Source: Candidatus Paralachnospira sangeri (GTDB lineage Bacteria; Bacillota; Clostridia; Lachnospirales; Lachnospiraceae). From it: 64,000 nucleotides of DNA. The position numbers and the translations under genes were made by a program. Under the pieces are notes generated by a model, which saw nothing but the letters and a program-made list of their open reading frames with translations, was not told where the DNA came from and made no database searches. Position 1 is the first letter of the stretch. Each line of letters begins with the position of its first letter. Shown here piece by piece: positions 6,158-14,898 of this stretch. The stretch spans positions 1-64,000 of the forward strand of contig CAJFOT010000113.1 of assembly GCA_904397815.1 (NCBI GenBank), read 5' to 3'.

Positions 6158-8023
6158 CTATTTGTTGTAATTATTGTTGTAATTTTGTTGCATTTTTATG
6201 ATATCCCTGTTGGCTGCAGTCAGAATCTCCTCCATCAGCCGCTTCCGCATGGACCTGTCATAAGGGTGGAGGAAGACCCTTTCTGCCGCCTCAGCCCGCC
6301 ACCGATATCCGCGGGCATCCTCTGTCAGATCTTCGAACCGCAGCACAACCGGCGGATTGTCGTCTTTTTTGGTGACAGCTCCGTTGTCGAACCGGTTATT
6401 CCGCAGCGCCAGCCAGTACCGGGCAGTCTCCGCCATATTGGTTTCCCCGAAAGTTTTCACATAAGACACCTGTTCCAGCAGTTTCTCCAGAAACAGCTGG
6501 CTGCCGATGGGATTCAGATACCCATCCCTGTACAGTTCTCCCAGTGTTTCCTCCACCAGATTCTCAATATCCGCTCCGGTATAGAACTTATTTTCCATCC
6601 CTGACGCCAGATCGAATACCTGATCGCCGAACCCGGACAGTTCTTCCCGGATGAACCTTTCCTGAAACAGCCCCGGAGTCCGGCAGGCTTCCCTGCGGAT
6701 GATCTGGCGGAGAATCTGGACACATTCTTCATGGAGCGGCAGAAAAGTATAAAACTTTTTCGAGATTCTCCCGGCCCTGATCAGTTCTCTGGGCAGATGC
6801 TCGATCCGGTTGGCCGTGGCGAACACCAGACACTGTCTGTTGTTTTCCTGCATCCAGTTCAGCAGTCTGGCCAGACAGCGGTTGCCAACGCCTCCGTCCG
6901 CCTCGCCGCTGCCCTGGGTGCCGCCCAGCTCTTTCTCAATTTCATCGATCCAGACCACGCAGGGGGCGATGGCCTCCGCCAGCTTCAGCGCCCGGTTCAG
7001 ATTGGCCTCAGACTCTCCCACATGACTTCCCAGAATCATGCTCAGATGGAGCTGGATCAGCGGCAGCCCCAGTTCGCCGGCTGCCTTCCTGGCCAGCAGA
7101 GATTTCCCCGATCCCGGCAGTCCGGCTACCAGTATCCCTTTTGGAAAATGCATTCCTCTCGCCCTGGCCTGTTTGGGATTTTCCAGATATTTTTTCTGTT
7201 CTCTGATCCACTCCAGGATCCCCTCCAGACCGCCTACCGGCTGGTCTGTGACTTTAACGAAGGATATTCCCCCGTCCTTCTCCACCATCATTTCTTTTTC
7301 CCGGACAATCAGCTGCTGAAAATACCTGCTGATTTCCTCTGACAGCTCCGGGTCCGCCGGATCGCCGCCCTCTGCCGTCACCCGCCCGAAACGGGAATAT
7401 CCCATGGACAGGATCGAACGCACCTGCCGCTCATTCAGCCCCCGGAACCCGGCTGCAAAAGCGTCCGGCACAGGTCCTTTCTGATATTCAGCGATCAGTT
7501 CCCGTATCTCGCAGATCCCGATCATGGGAACATCAATCAGCTCAATATATGCTTCCAGCCCTCTGGGTATCAGCTTCCGGGGAGAGGAAATCAGCAGGTT
7601 GGCGATCTGGACGGGATTCTGCTCATGGGCATTGATAAAATCCCGGATATAGGTATCCCGGCTGTAGGAATCGCTGTAAAGGAGATGGAAATCCCTGCAG
7701 AAATAATAGAAAGGGCCGGAATATCCATCCATCCGGCAGGCTCTGGGATTCAGCGTGCCAGGATTGGTATACTGAACAATATTCCCTTTATTACCCCGGT
7801 CCTCCCTGGAATACAGAGCCTGACGGAACGTATCCACTTCCTCATAAAAGGTCTTTCCATCCTCTGTACGCTGCCGGTACAGATCAAAGCATCCGGCATG
7901 ATCAAATATTTTTTCTATCATATCCCGATCCTCTGTCACCAGGAAAATAACCGGCATAGTATCCTTTGCCAGGGAAATTCTCCTGATCACATCCTCGAGC
8001 ACAGGACGTTCCTCTAAAGCCAT
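6158..8023 (-). CDS. Ycf46-like AAA+ ATPase
   Basis: Cytoplasmic AAA+ ATPase of about 621 residues. Residues 1-230 resemble the N-domain of Ycf46-type proteins (LLISSPRKLIPRGLEAYIEL). The ATPase domain has Walker A GLPGSGKS (about 301), sensor-region GESEANLNRALKLAEAIAPC, Walker B VVWIDEIEK (about 357), sensor I ATANRIEHLP and an arginine-finger-like RAGRIS where family members have RKGRFD. The C-terminal third is helical, ending in Asn/Tyr-rich repeats. An ATG at 8071 is possible, but GGAGGA ends 10 nt before the ATG at 8023, which I prefer. No protease domain follows, so it is not FtsH. Its gene overlaps or abuts the upstream gene, implying co-translation. Likely a remodelling ATPase for the cluster's proteins; substrate unknown. 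Confidence 0.85.
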   Translation of the reverse strand: MALEERPVLEDVIRRISLAKDTMPVIFLVTEDRDMIEKIFDHAGCFDLYRQRTEDGKTFYEEVDTFRQALYSREDRGNKGNIVQYTNPGTLNPRACRMDGYSGPFYYFCRDFHLLYSDSYSRDTYIRDFINAHEQNPVQIANLLISSPRKLIPRGLEAYIELIDVPMIGICEIRELIAEYQKGPVPDAFAAGFRGLNERQVRSILSMGYSRFGRVTAEGGDPADPELSEEISRYFQQLIVREKEMMVEKDGGISFVKVTDQPVGGLEGILEWIREQKKYLENPKQARARGMHFPKGILVAGLPGSGKSLLARKAAGELGLPLIQLHLSMILGSHVGESEANLNRALKLAEAIAPCVVWIDEIEKELGGTQGSGEADGGVGNRCLARLLNWMQENNRQCLVFATANRIEHLPRELIRAGRISKKFYTFLPLHEECVQILRQIIRREACRTPGLFQERFIREELSGFGDQVFDLASGMENKFYTGADIENLVEETLGELYRDGYLNPIGSQLFLEKLLEQVSYVKTFGETNMAETARYWLALRNNRFDNGAVTKKDDNPPVVLRFEDLTEDARGYRWRAEAAERVFLHPYDRSMRKRLMEEILTAANRDIIKMQQNYNNNYNK

Positions 8024-8028
8024 CTGTC

Positions 8029-9207
8029 TCATTCCTCCATCCAAATCAGCCGTCTCATTCTCAGATCCCACACTCCGGTCCGGCTGTCCGCTGTCTCAAA
8101 GCCCATCAGACGGCGGGAGCAGCTGACTGCTGTGATCTGTCCGGCCAGCTCCCGGGACATCCCGGTTTCCTGCGCCAGCCTGTCTGTATCCAGACACTCC
8201 GGTACCTCAGCCAGATGAAACGCCAGGCCAGGATCATTGGTCCTGACCTGACCGTCTGGCGCTGCCAGAAGCCAGCTGTCTCCCTGCAGCACCGCCACAG
8301 CGGCCAGCTCCCCTTCCTCTCCGGGGATTTCCAGGGCAGAATACTGTCTGAGACGGCAGTCGGCATCTGTCCCCAGGATCCCGGTTCTTGCGTCAAAGGA
8401 AAAGTCCGCCATATCTCCGCCCCGCATGGGATGACCGTCTGCAATCAGACGGCCCTGCCTGTCTGTGCAGGCATAGCTGTTTCCCTGCACCCGGACTCTG
8501 TGCCCCCATCTGACGAAGTCTCCTCCACAGTCCAGATACCACAGCCACCCGCCCGGCGCCAGCCTTCTGGCCGCGGTTTTGGCCGTCCCCTCCAGGATGA
8601 TCTCCGCCGGCATACTGCCGCTGTTCTCTATTTTTATCCACTGCAGAGTACCGGAAAGAGCACATTCCCCTTCCGGCAGCTTTGCCAGCGGCAGCCGGCA
8701 ATTCTCCCCGTTCAGATCTGTGCGCCGTCTCCCGTCCCTTTCAGAGCGGCTGTCAGTCCGTCCTGCCGTTCCCGGCGCCCGGCGCCTCAGCCACTCTGCG
8801 GCGGCAGCCGGCGATTCCAGTTCCGCATCCGCCAGCGCATGACAGAGCAGGAGAATACGCAGCTGCTTCCTGTACCATTTCCGATCCGTCTTAGAAGAAG
8901 AATCCCTCTTTTCATCACCTGACGCCAGCAGTCTGCTGATCTCGCCGGCTGCCTGTCCGTAACGCGCCTCGCTGACCAGACTGTCAAACAGCTGCACATC
9001 CCTTTCTTCCCCTCGCAGCAGTTTCCCGATCTCTTTGACGGTCTGGCGAAACCGGATATCACCGTGACTGCCTGTCCCATTATCCTGCGCCTGCTTCTCC
9101 ATCCACTGCCGGCATGTCCCGTTTTCAATAGCCCGGACCAACTCCTGGAAAGAGAAATATTTCCGGTAACTTTTCAGATTATTAATTCGAAAGCCGTTGA
9201 ACTGCAT
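8029..9207 (-). CDS. Uncharacterised protein, helical N-terminus and beta-rich C-terminus
   Basis: I cannot assign a family to this 392-residue protein. It opens with INNLKSYRKYFSFQELVRAI...RQWM, reminiscent of the short helical motif (LRENF...LLEWL) found at the start of many Firmicutes accessory proteins. Residues 30-165 are charged and helical. The rest is rich in Gly, Trp and alternating hydrophobics (GGWLWYLDCGGDFVRWGHRV) and looks beta-stranded. No signal peptide or membrane segment is seen. AGGAGGAAAAA precedes the ATG. It sits 33 nt behind the next gene upstream and its stop overlaps the possible starts of the AAA+ gene, so it may be an adaptor or substrate of that ATPase. Confidence 0.7.
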   Translation of the reverse strand: MQFNGFRINNLKSYRKYFSFQELVRAIENGTCRQWMEKQAQDNGTGSHGDIRFRQTVKEIGKLLRGEERDVQLFDSLVSEARYGQAAGEISRLLASGDEKRDSSSKTDRKWYRKQLRILLLCHALADAELESPAAAAEWLRRRAPGTAGRTDSRSERDGRRRTDLNGENCRLPLAKLPEGECALSGTLQWIKIENSGSMPAEIILEGTAKTAARRLAPGGWLWYLDCGGDFVRWGHRVRVQGNSYACTDRQGRLIADGHPMRGGDMADFSFDARTGILGTDADCRLRQYSALEIPGEEGELAAVAVLQGDSWLLAAPDGQVRTNDPGLAFHLAEVPECLDTDRLAQETGMSRELAGQITAVSCSRRLMGFETADSRTGVWDLRMRRLIWMEE

Positions 9208-9240
9208 TTTTTCCTCCTAATATGCCGGCACCATCATTTT

Positions 9241-10194
9241 TCAGATGCTCCAGATATCGCCGGTGTCGGGCCGGACTGCCCAGCCTCCCTCTCTTTCTTC
9301 TGCCTGAAATGAAATATTTCGGCATCTGCAGTACCATTCCAGCAGAAAGGAAGGGATATCTGCCGCAATTTTCACCGCTTCTCTGTCCTCTGCCGCATCC
9401 AGATCTGACAAGGCTCTTGACACACAGGAAAAACAATCCGGATCCCCGGTCAGCGCCAACTGTCTTCTTTCCTTTCCATGATGCTTTTCACCCAGAATCT
9501 TTCCGCAGATCTGATAAATTCCCTGATACCAGGAAGGATATTCTATCTTCTGATATAAAAAACGATCCGGAGCATACAGGAAATTATTTTCCCGGTAAGT
9601 CACCGGATGATGATAGTATCTCTGGGGACGTCCGTAACCGGCAAGCCCGCTGCCGAAAGAAACCGCTGTCACATCTGTGGGAGACAGCATGATCTGGGTC
9701 TCTCTCTCCAGCACCTGAACCACACTCCAGTGTCCCTTCAGCCGGCCGCAATGCTCCCATGCCACACGGATTCTGGGGAAAAAGATCACCTGCGTACTGC
9801 CCAGAAAAGGTTCCAGCACACCTTCCAGATGTCCTGCGTATTCCAGCCAGGCTTCCGCCTCCAGACGGGCCTCAGGCACACTGACCAGAAGCACTGTTCC
9901 CCGGTCAGCGCCAAAGGAATATCCTCCCTGAACATGATCAAAAAAAGAACAGAGCTGCCGGACAAAGAATCCCTCCGGCTCACTGCCTTCCCTTCCCCTG
10001 ACCACATATTCTCCGTCAGAAAAAAGTGAAAAAGCCCGGCCCCCGCTGAGGAACTGGGCGCAGAGCATGGTCCCCTGCCAGTCCGCGGCAATCACATTGG
10101 GATTTCCGCCATCTGTCCGGGCCATGGCCCTTTCCCAGTATTCTGATTCCAGATATTCCCGGTACCGGTCAGAGCTGATACATATCATCCCCAT
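9241..10194 (-). CDS. Uncharacterised cluster protein
   Basis: A 317-residue protein that I do not recognise. It has no signal peptide, membrane helix or nucleotide-binding motif. It is rich in aromatics (EYLESEYWERAMAR, FFPRIRVAWEHCGRLKGHW) with alternating strands and helices, suggesting one globular alpha/beta domain of about 250 residues plus a C-terminal Cys-bearing tail (CFSCVSRAL, WYCRCRN). The start overlaps the previous gene by 26 nt; AGGAGG lies about 12 nt ahead of the first ATG. Tight overlap argues that it works with the two paralogous proteins just upstream. Confidence 0.7.
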   Translation of the reverse strand: MGMICISSDRYREYLESEYWERAMARTDGGNPNVIAADWQGTMLCAQFLSGGRAFSLFSDGEYVVRGREGSEPEGFFVRQLCSFFDHVQGGYSFGADRGTVLLVSVPEARLEAEAWLEYAGHLEGVLEPFLGSTQVIFFPRIRVAWEHCGRLKGHWSVVQVLERETQIMLSPTDVTAVSFGSGLAGYGRPQRYYHHPVTYRENNFLYAPDRFLYQKIEYPSWYQGIYQICGKILGEKHHGKERRQLALTGDPDCFSCVSRALSDLDAAEDREAVKIAADIPSFLLEWYCRCRNISFQAEEREGGWAVRPDTGDIWSI

Positions 10195-11122
10195 GACAGC
10201 CGTTTTCCTCCTCTCTCATTCCCGCTCCATTCAGAAGCTCCCGGATCTCATCAGCCGGCAGATCCGGCAGCGTCCTCTTCCTGCTCCGAACCGCCCTGGA
10301 CAGCCTCCATCCGCAGGCCAGCAGCGAGGCTGCCGTCACGAACCCCGCGGCCAGACGCACCCAGGCAGAACCGACACTCAGGCACAGGACAGCTGCCAGC
10401 ACAGCCACTGCCAGATACACAGCTGCCCCTGTGCCGCCGGACTTCCCGGCCGGTATTCTCCGGTCTGTTTTCCTGTTCTCTCTTTCCAAAGAAGGATGCA
10501 CACCAGATCTGTACACAGCTGTGCTGTCTCCTGCGTCTTCCGCCTGTTTTTTCAGCGGTTCTTCTGGCAGACCGGTGCAGTAGAATACATTTTCTCCTGT
10601 GCAGGCCCTGCGCAGCGCCTGCGTCAGTCCGGCATCTTCGTCCTCTGTCCAGTCCGCTTCTTCGGCGCCGTCTCTTCTGTCCCGATAATCGGAAAATGAT
10701 GCCATCTCACCATCCGGACTGTTCTTCGGCTCTTCCCACCGGGGTATCACATATTCCTCTATCGCGGATCTGAATGCCTGCAGCCGCGGAAATTTCCCAT
10801 CCTTTGGCAGATCCTCCGTTTTCCAGATAAATCCCACAAACCCCTGAACCGGCCTCATACCCTCATCCTCAAAAGAGGCCGGATATATATCACGAAAATA
10901 CCCCGCAATTCCCGCCGCCGCATAGCCATCCGCCGCAATCACGGCGCGCCGCAGACAGTGGGTTTCCCGCATTTCTTCCGGCGAACCGGTACAGCGCTGT
11001 ATCAGCGCTTTCCAATGATAAATCTGATCATCCTCCATATCCACAGGTCTGACCAGAAATTTCTGCCTGTAATCTGTGTAACGGGTTCTGCCATGTACGA
11101 TGACCGCCGCCTTATTCATCAT
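10169..11122 (-). CDS. Cluster protein with shared N-terminal domain and two membrane helices
   Basis: Residues 1-135 are clearly paralogous to the N-terminus of the gene just upstream (11146-12162). Shared positions include the R-T-[RK]-Y-x-D start, an LR-x-x-VIA core, G[IV][AT]GY, EDEG-x-RPV-x-GF, and an ending [IV]-[IL]-PRWE. A low-complexity acidic linker follows, then two hydrophobic helices (about 235-255 and 257-278, AVYLAVAVLAAVLCLSVGSA) and a basic tail. This suggests a membrane-tethered version of the domain. Function unknown; no catalytic motif is evident. It is 23 nt behind its paralogue and overlaps the next gene. Confidence 0.75.
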   Translation of the reverse strand: MMNKAAVIVHGRTRYTDYRQKFLVRPVDMEDDQIYHWKALIQRCTGSPEEMRETHCLRRAVIAADGYAAAGIAGYFRDIYPASFEDEGMRPVQGFVGFIWKTEDLPKDGKFPRLQAFRSAIEEYVIPRWEEPKNSPDGEMASFSDYRDRRDGAEEADWTEDEDAGLTQALRRACTGENVFYCTGLPEEPLKKQAEDAGDSTAVYRSGVHPSLERENRKTDRRIPAGKSGGTGAAVYLAVAVLAAVLCLSVGSAWVRLAAGFVTAASLLACGWRLSRAVRSRKRTLPDLPADEIRELLNGAGMREEENGCHGDDMYQL

Positions 11123-11145
11123 TTATCCTTTCCTTTCTGTCCGGC

Positions 11146-12162
11146 TCAGACCCTGGCCTGCGGCCGGACAGTCTCCATTCTGCACGTTTTAATTTCCGGA
11201 AGAGCTGTCACCGCCATAATCAGCCGGCCTTTCAGCACCCGATCCAGCCGCCTGTCTGTCTCCAGCTGCACCCGGACAATTCCCCTGGCACTTTCCACCT
11301 GCATCACTCTGCAGCGGATCTCCTGACCTGTCAGCCGGGCATTTCTCTCGAAAACCTGCAAAATCCGCTTCTCCAGCCTGCTGCCGGACACCGCCGTTTT
11401 CAGCCCGGACAGCCACAGTATATACTGGCAGGCACAGTGCCTTTTCCGCTGCCGCACAACAATCCGTCCCAGCTGTATTCCCTCACAGGAAACATTCATA
11501 AAAGATGATCTGACCGCAGCCGCAGCCCCGGTAAATCCGGTACAGCCTGACACCGCCCGGTTTTCTTTCACCGCCGCAGCCATCACCTGCTGAAGCAGCT
11601 GTTCTCCCTGGTCCGGCGGATATATCTTCAGCCGGTCTCTGAACACATTGGCCCTCTGCCATTTTCCTCTGATCTCCTTTTCCCTTTCAGAAAACGGAAT
11701 CAGTTCAGCTTCCATGTCATATTCCGATGCCTGAGGCTGCTGCCAGTAACGCGCTTCCCATCTGGGCAGAACCCAGCGGCGGACCACTGCACAGAAGCTT
11801 TCCAGAGAGGGAAAACCATCTACCAGAATGACTGGCATCTCTTCCCGTTTCCAGGACAGACCAAAGAAACCGCAGACTGGCCTGCCGCCCTCATCCTCAT
11901 AACACCGGCCTGCCTCCTTCAGCATATCATTAAGATATCCGGTCACGCCCAGGACGATATGTTTCTGCGACGCAATAACCACACACCGGAACCGGTGCGT
12001 CTGCCGCAGTTCCTCCGCCTCTCTGGTGGTCTGGAGAATCATGGTCCGGAAGCCATAAAGCTCCGCCGGCGTAAAATCCGCCGGATACTGAAACATCTTT
12101 CCCGGAAAATCACAGTATTTTGTTCTGCAGTGAATCAGTGCCGCGCCGTTTTTTACCGTCAT
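11146..12162 (-). CDS. Cluster protein with shared N-terminal domain, soluble version
   Basis: A 338-residue protein whose first 135 residues are paralogous to the next gene's N-terminus (see 10169-11122). The remainder differs: no membrane helix, and a C-terminal region of about 110 residues with alternating strands (RIVVRQRKRHCACQYILWL, RGIVRVQLETDRRLD). It starts at an ATG whose ATGA overlaps the stop of the second GTPase, indicating translational coupling. It could be a GTPase partner, by analogy with GTPase-associated proteins in other double-GTPase operons; that is inference. Confidence 0.75.
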   Translation of the reverse strand: MTVKNGAALIHCRTKYCDFPGKMFQYPADFTPAELYGFRTMILQTTREAEELRQTHRFRCVVIASQKHIVLGVTGYLNDMLKEAGRCYEDEGGRPVCGFFGLSWKREEMPVILVDGFPSLESFCAVVRRWVLPRWEARYWQQPQASEYDMEAELIPFSEREKEIRGKWQRANVFRDRLKIYPPDQGEQLLQQVMAAAVKENRAVSGCTGFTGAAAAVRSSFMNVSCEGIQLGRIVVRQRKRHCACQYILWLSGLKTAVSGSRLEKRILQVFERNARLTGQEIRCRVMQVESARGIVRVQLETDRRLDRVLKGRLIMAVTALPEIKTCRMETVRPQARV

Positions 12163-13229
12163 CCTTTTTCTGCTCCTCTTTCCGGCTGTCCATTTTTCTC
12201 CGGCATCAAAAGACCGTTCTCAATCAGGCTGTCCCATGGGATCTGCTCTCCATTGCAGAAAAGCGCCATATTCTGAAGAGAGCCCTTCATCCGTCTCAGA
12301 TCCTCCTCCAGACAGCGGTAATCTGCTGCCATACGGCGGATATCCTCCTCTGCGGCCGGACGGTCGGACCTGGGCGTCAGCAGCTGCCAGATCCGGTGGT
12401 AACGCTTGTGGGATTCCTCCCGCTTCTGATAGCGGCGCGCCGCCTCCTCCATCTGTTCCAGCTCCTGCCGGCGCTGTCTCAGTGCCGCAGCCTGCCTGAG
12501 AAACGTCAGATAGCAGAAGGGCTTCTCGATATTTCTCGGTTCCAGCTTTCCGCCTCTGCTGATATCTCTGCCCAACGTCACAGGACACACAGACACCAGC
12601 CGGGTCTGCCCCTGCGGCGCCGGATAAAAAAGAATCGGAAATTCCTCCTTCAGAATATCCACCAGGAAATCCTCTCTGCGCTTATCCGGTTCCACCAGGT
12701 CATATTTTGTAATAATCACACAGACCGGCGGCAGCGGGCGGTCCTCCCCTGTCTGCCGGTCTGCGGCAGCCCGGTTCAGCAGGAAATTCAACTCCATTCC
12801 GCCTCCGTCACAGTGAATGGCATTAAGAATCCCCGCCTTCGTCTCATGGTTGAAATGGGAACCGTCCACACAGAGAAACAGGCAGTCTGTCCCGCTCAGA
12901 TACTCCATCAGCCGGACATTATCCGGATTATCCTCATCCTCCTCCAGCAGATTTCCCGGATAATCAATCCACTGAATCTCATCAATGGTCTTTAAATTGT
13001 ATTTCAGCACAAATGTGTACGCTTCAATTCTGTCACTGGGCGCAGGAAAACGCTCGTTCAGCGGCAGCCTGGTATCTCCGATCCGCTTGCACTGCCTGTT
13101 AAACTGGGCAAAATGATACTTCGGCGCCAGCGTAAAGCCATAGATTCCTTTCATCATCTGGTGAAAAGTTCCATACATAAAGGTTGTTTTCCCCGAAAGG
13201 GTATTGGCGCAAATCAATATTCTGCTCAT
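12159..13229 (-). CDS. Divergent GTPase 2 of an adjacent pair
   Basis: P-loop GTPase of 356 residues. G1 is ANTLSGKTT at residues 8-16, G3 is DYPGN near 88 (in place of DxxG) and G4 is TKYD near 173 (in place of NKxD). The C-terminal 130 residues form a charged, probably coiled-coil helix (RQRRQELEQMEEAARRYQ) and a short tail. The start overlaps the first GTPase by 4 nt (ATGA). No membrane segment. The pair of different GTPases in tandem recalls the double-GTPase (DO-GTPase) modules predicted in bacterial conflict operons, but I cannot confirm membership without a profile search. Confidence 0.8.
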   Translation of the reverse strand: MSRILICANTLSGKTTFMYGTFHQMMKGIYGFTLAPKYHFAQFNRQCKRIGDTRLPLNERFPAPSDRIEAYTFVLKYNLKTIDEIQWIDYPGNLLEEDEDNPDNVRLMEYLSGTDCLFLCVDGSHFNHETKAGILNAIHCDGGGMELNFLLNRAAADRQTGEDRPLPPVCVIITKYDLVEPDKRREDFLVDILKEEFPILFYPAPQGQTRLVSVCPVTLGRDISRGGKLEPRNIEKPFCYLTFLRQAAALRQRRQELEQMEEAARRYQKREESHKRYHRIWQLLTPRSDRPAAEEDIRRMAADYRCLEEDLRRMKGSLQNMALFCNGEQIPWDSLIENGLLMPEKNGQPERGAEKG

Positions 13230-14047
13230 GGTTTCTGTATGGTCCTACCTCCTGTATTCTCCTTCCGGCCGCTATGAAACAGCCGGTCCAGCAAAGTCCT
13301 CTGTCCCACAGACCTTCCTGTATCAGCTTTTTTGTCTTTCTTTTTCCGTCTTTCTTCCTCTGACAGAAAAAGGCCATAGGCCATCAGACGTTCAAACGCT
13401 TCCTGCTGCCGATCATAATTGGCTATGCCCGCGCTGATACAGCGGGGTTCCAGGATAATATTCGGATTTCCCTCAGCCATCTTCTCCAATGGCCAAAGGA
13501 GTGCATCAATCTGTTCTTTCCAGCTGCATGGCAGTCCCGCAGCAGCAGCCAGATCAAATCTGGACACCAGCGGCAGAATCATCAGCTGTTTTCCCTCCGC
13601 ATCCCCGTACTGGTACAGATAAGCAAACATGTCATACATCTGCTCCTCGCAGAAATCCTCCGCAAAAATAGACGGAGCATCCAAAAAAAGCACAATCACA
13701 TTTGCCTGCCGCAGCCGGATCTTCAGCCGGATCAGCTCCGGATCCCGGTCATCCGGTCTGGATATCAGTTCCCCGGGAATATCGGTACACTGAAAAATAA
13801 ATGTCTGCCGTTCCCCATTGTCCCCTGTCTGACAGAACTCATAAAATTCCTCTGTCAGTTTCTCATTTGAGGGAGGATAACTCATGCGGTTCGTCAGCGC
13901 CTCCCAGGCAGCCGTCAGCCGCTGCTGTGCCTGCGGATTCAGGCAGCGCACACGGCCTCTTCCCCCGGCCTGCCATGTCATACCGCAGACAGACACCCAG
14001 AACGTCGTCTTGCCCACGCCCTTATTTCCATATAATAAAATTTTCAT
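13226..14047 (-). CDS. Divergent GTPase 1 of an adjacent pair
   Basis: P-loop GTPase of 273 residues. G1 GNKGVGKTT lies at residues 7-15, G3 DIPGE near 88 and a degenerate G4, SRFD, near 163, with a CISAG segment where a G5 loop would be. The loss of the Asn/Thr-Lys in G4 could alter guanine specificity. The C-terminus is basic and Lys-rich (EEERRKKKDKKAD) and disordered. The ATG overlaps the stop of the upstream gene (ATGA), and its own end overlaps GTPase 2 by 4 nt, so both GTPases should be made in similar amounts. Confidence 0.8.
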   Translation of the reverse strand: MKILLYGNKGVGKTTFWVSVCGMTWQAGGRGRVRCLNPQAQQRLTAAWEALTNRMSYPPSNEKLTEEFYEFCQTGDNGERQTFIFQCTDIPGELISRPDDRDPELIRLKIRLRQANVIVLFLDAPSIFAEDFCEEQMYDMFAYLYQYGDAEGKQLMILPLVSRFDLAAAAGLPCSWKEQIDALLWPLEKMAEGNPNIILEPRCISAGIANYDRQQEAFERLMAYGLFLSEEERRKKKDKKADTGRSVGQRTLLDRLFHSGRKENTGGRTIQKP

Positions 14048-14565
14048 TGGTTATACGGAAGCTGCCCGATCTCATGATTAAACGCCTGAATCTCACTGTC
14101 GCACCGTTCCAGTTCATTTTCAAGCAGCTGTTTCTGACAGAGCAGATCCTTTCTTTTTTCTTCCCATTTCGCCTTCTCCTCATACAGTTTCAGCTTATAG
14201 TGGGCAGAATCCAGTTCCCGATTCATATACCGCTTCAAAATTTCATAAAATTTCCCCGGCTCTCCTTCCGATGTCAAAACCTGGCGGATGGTGTCCGCCA
14301 CCATCAGTCCTGTTTTTTTCAGCTTCTTTCCATATTTTGCATCTCCATAGGCCTTCAGGTCCGTCTCATAAATCTGATGCCCTTCTCTGCCCTGGTTCAT
14401 AACCGCCTTCAGCTGCTTCGTCCGGATCGCCCTCCGGATCGTCTCTTCGCTTTTAGGCGCTACCTTTGGGTAGTGGAGATTCAGATACTCTACTGCTTCC
14501 GCCACAGAATATACCCTGTCCTTCCGGCCGTTTTCCTTCGTATAATCATACAAAATTTTTTCCAT
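14044..14565 (-). CDS. MerR-like helix-turn-helix protein with coiled-coil tail
   Basis: About 173 residues. Residues 15-75 read VYSVAEAVEYLNLHY...SEETIRRAIRTKQLKAV...YETDLKAY, the pattern of a MerR/excisionase-type winged helix. The C-terminal 80 residues are a heptad-like coiled coil (LKLYEEKAKWEEKRKDLL). An ATG at 14595 exists, but AAAGGAGACGAAGTG sits correctly before the ATG at 14565. It may be a DNA-binding regulator or a scaffold of the cluster. Its stop overlaps GTPase 1. Confidence 0.75.
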   Translation of the reverse strand: MEKILYDYTKENGRKDRVYSVAEAVEYLNLHYPKVAPKSEETIRRAIRTKQLKAVMNQGREGHQIYETDLKAYGDAKYGKKLKKTGLMVADTIRQVLTSEGEPGKFYEILKRYMNRELDSAHYKLKLYEEKAKWEEKRKDLLCQKQLLENELERCDSEIQAFNHEIGQLPYNQ

Positions 14566-14578
14566 CACTTCGTCTCCT

Positions 14579-14881
14579 TTACTCCTGCCGGACAATCACC
14601 TGATCCGGCATGGATGCCAGCGCCTCTGCGGCCTGCTCCGGCTCCCGTCCCATCCAGTCTAAAAACAAAAAAGCTGCCGGAACCGTCATGCCTCTTTGTT
14701 CCACTAATTCTTCCACTGTGAAACCCTTCAGGGGTTCTCCGGGCAGCCTGCCGGTCTGAAACCACTGCTCCAGCAGTTCCCTCGTCTCTGGTTCCATTCT
14801 GTCAATCTTTTCCGCGGTCCGGGCCGCTTCATATTCGCTGTAGCCCAGATCCCTCAGTCTCCTGATCCATTCTCTCTCCAA
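14579..14881 (-). CDS. Small helical protein of the GTPase/AAA cluster
   Basis: A 100-residue acidic, all-helical protein (LRDLGYSEYEAARTAEKIDR, then EELVEQRGMTVPAAFLFLDW). No family recognised and no signal or membrane helix. The start is TTG: AGAGGA lies 8 nt ahead of it and no better start is in frame. It lies 17 nt after the zinc-peptidase-like gene and 13 nt before the helix-turn-helix gene. Its small size and charge suit an adaptor, but nothing in the sequence proves this. Confidence 0.65.
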   Translation of the reverse strand: MEREWIRRLRDLGYSEYEAARTAEKIDRMEPETRELLEQWFQTGRLPGEPLKGFTVEELVEQRGMTVPAAFLFLDWMGREPEQAAEALASMPDQVIVRQE

Positions 14882-14898
14882 TTTTCAATTCCTCTTTG

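Noticed and set aside
6158..6185. Short tandem repeat AATTACAACAA at the 3' end of the AAA+ gene
   Set aside because: It encodes the in-frame Asn/Tyr/Gln tail and has only two imperfect units. I treat it as coding low complexity.
6158..8023. FtsH-type protease
   Set aside because: The ATPase core is AAA+, but there are no N-terminal membrane helices and no HEAGH zinc-protease domain after it.
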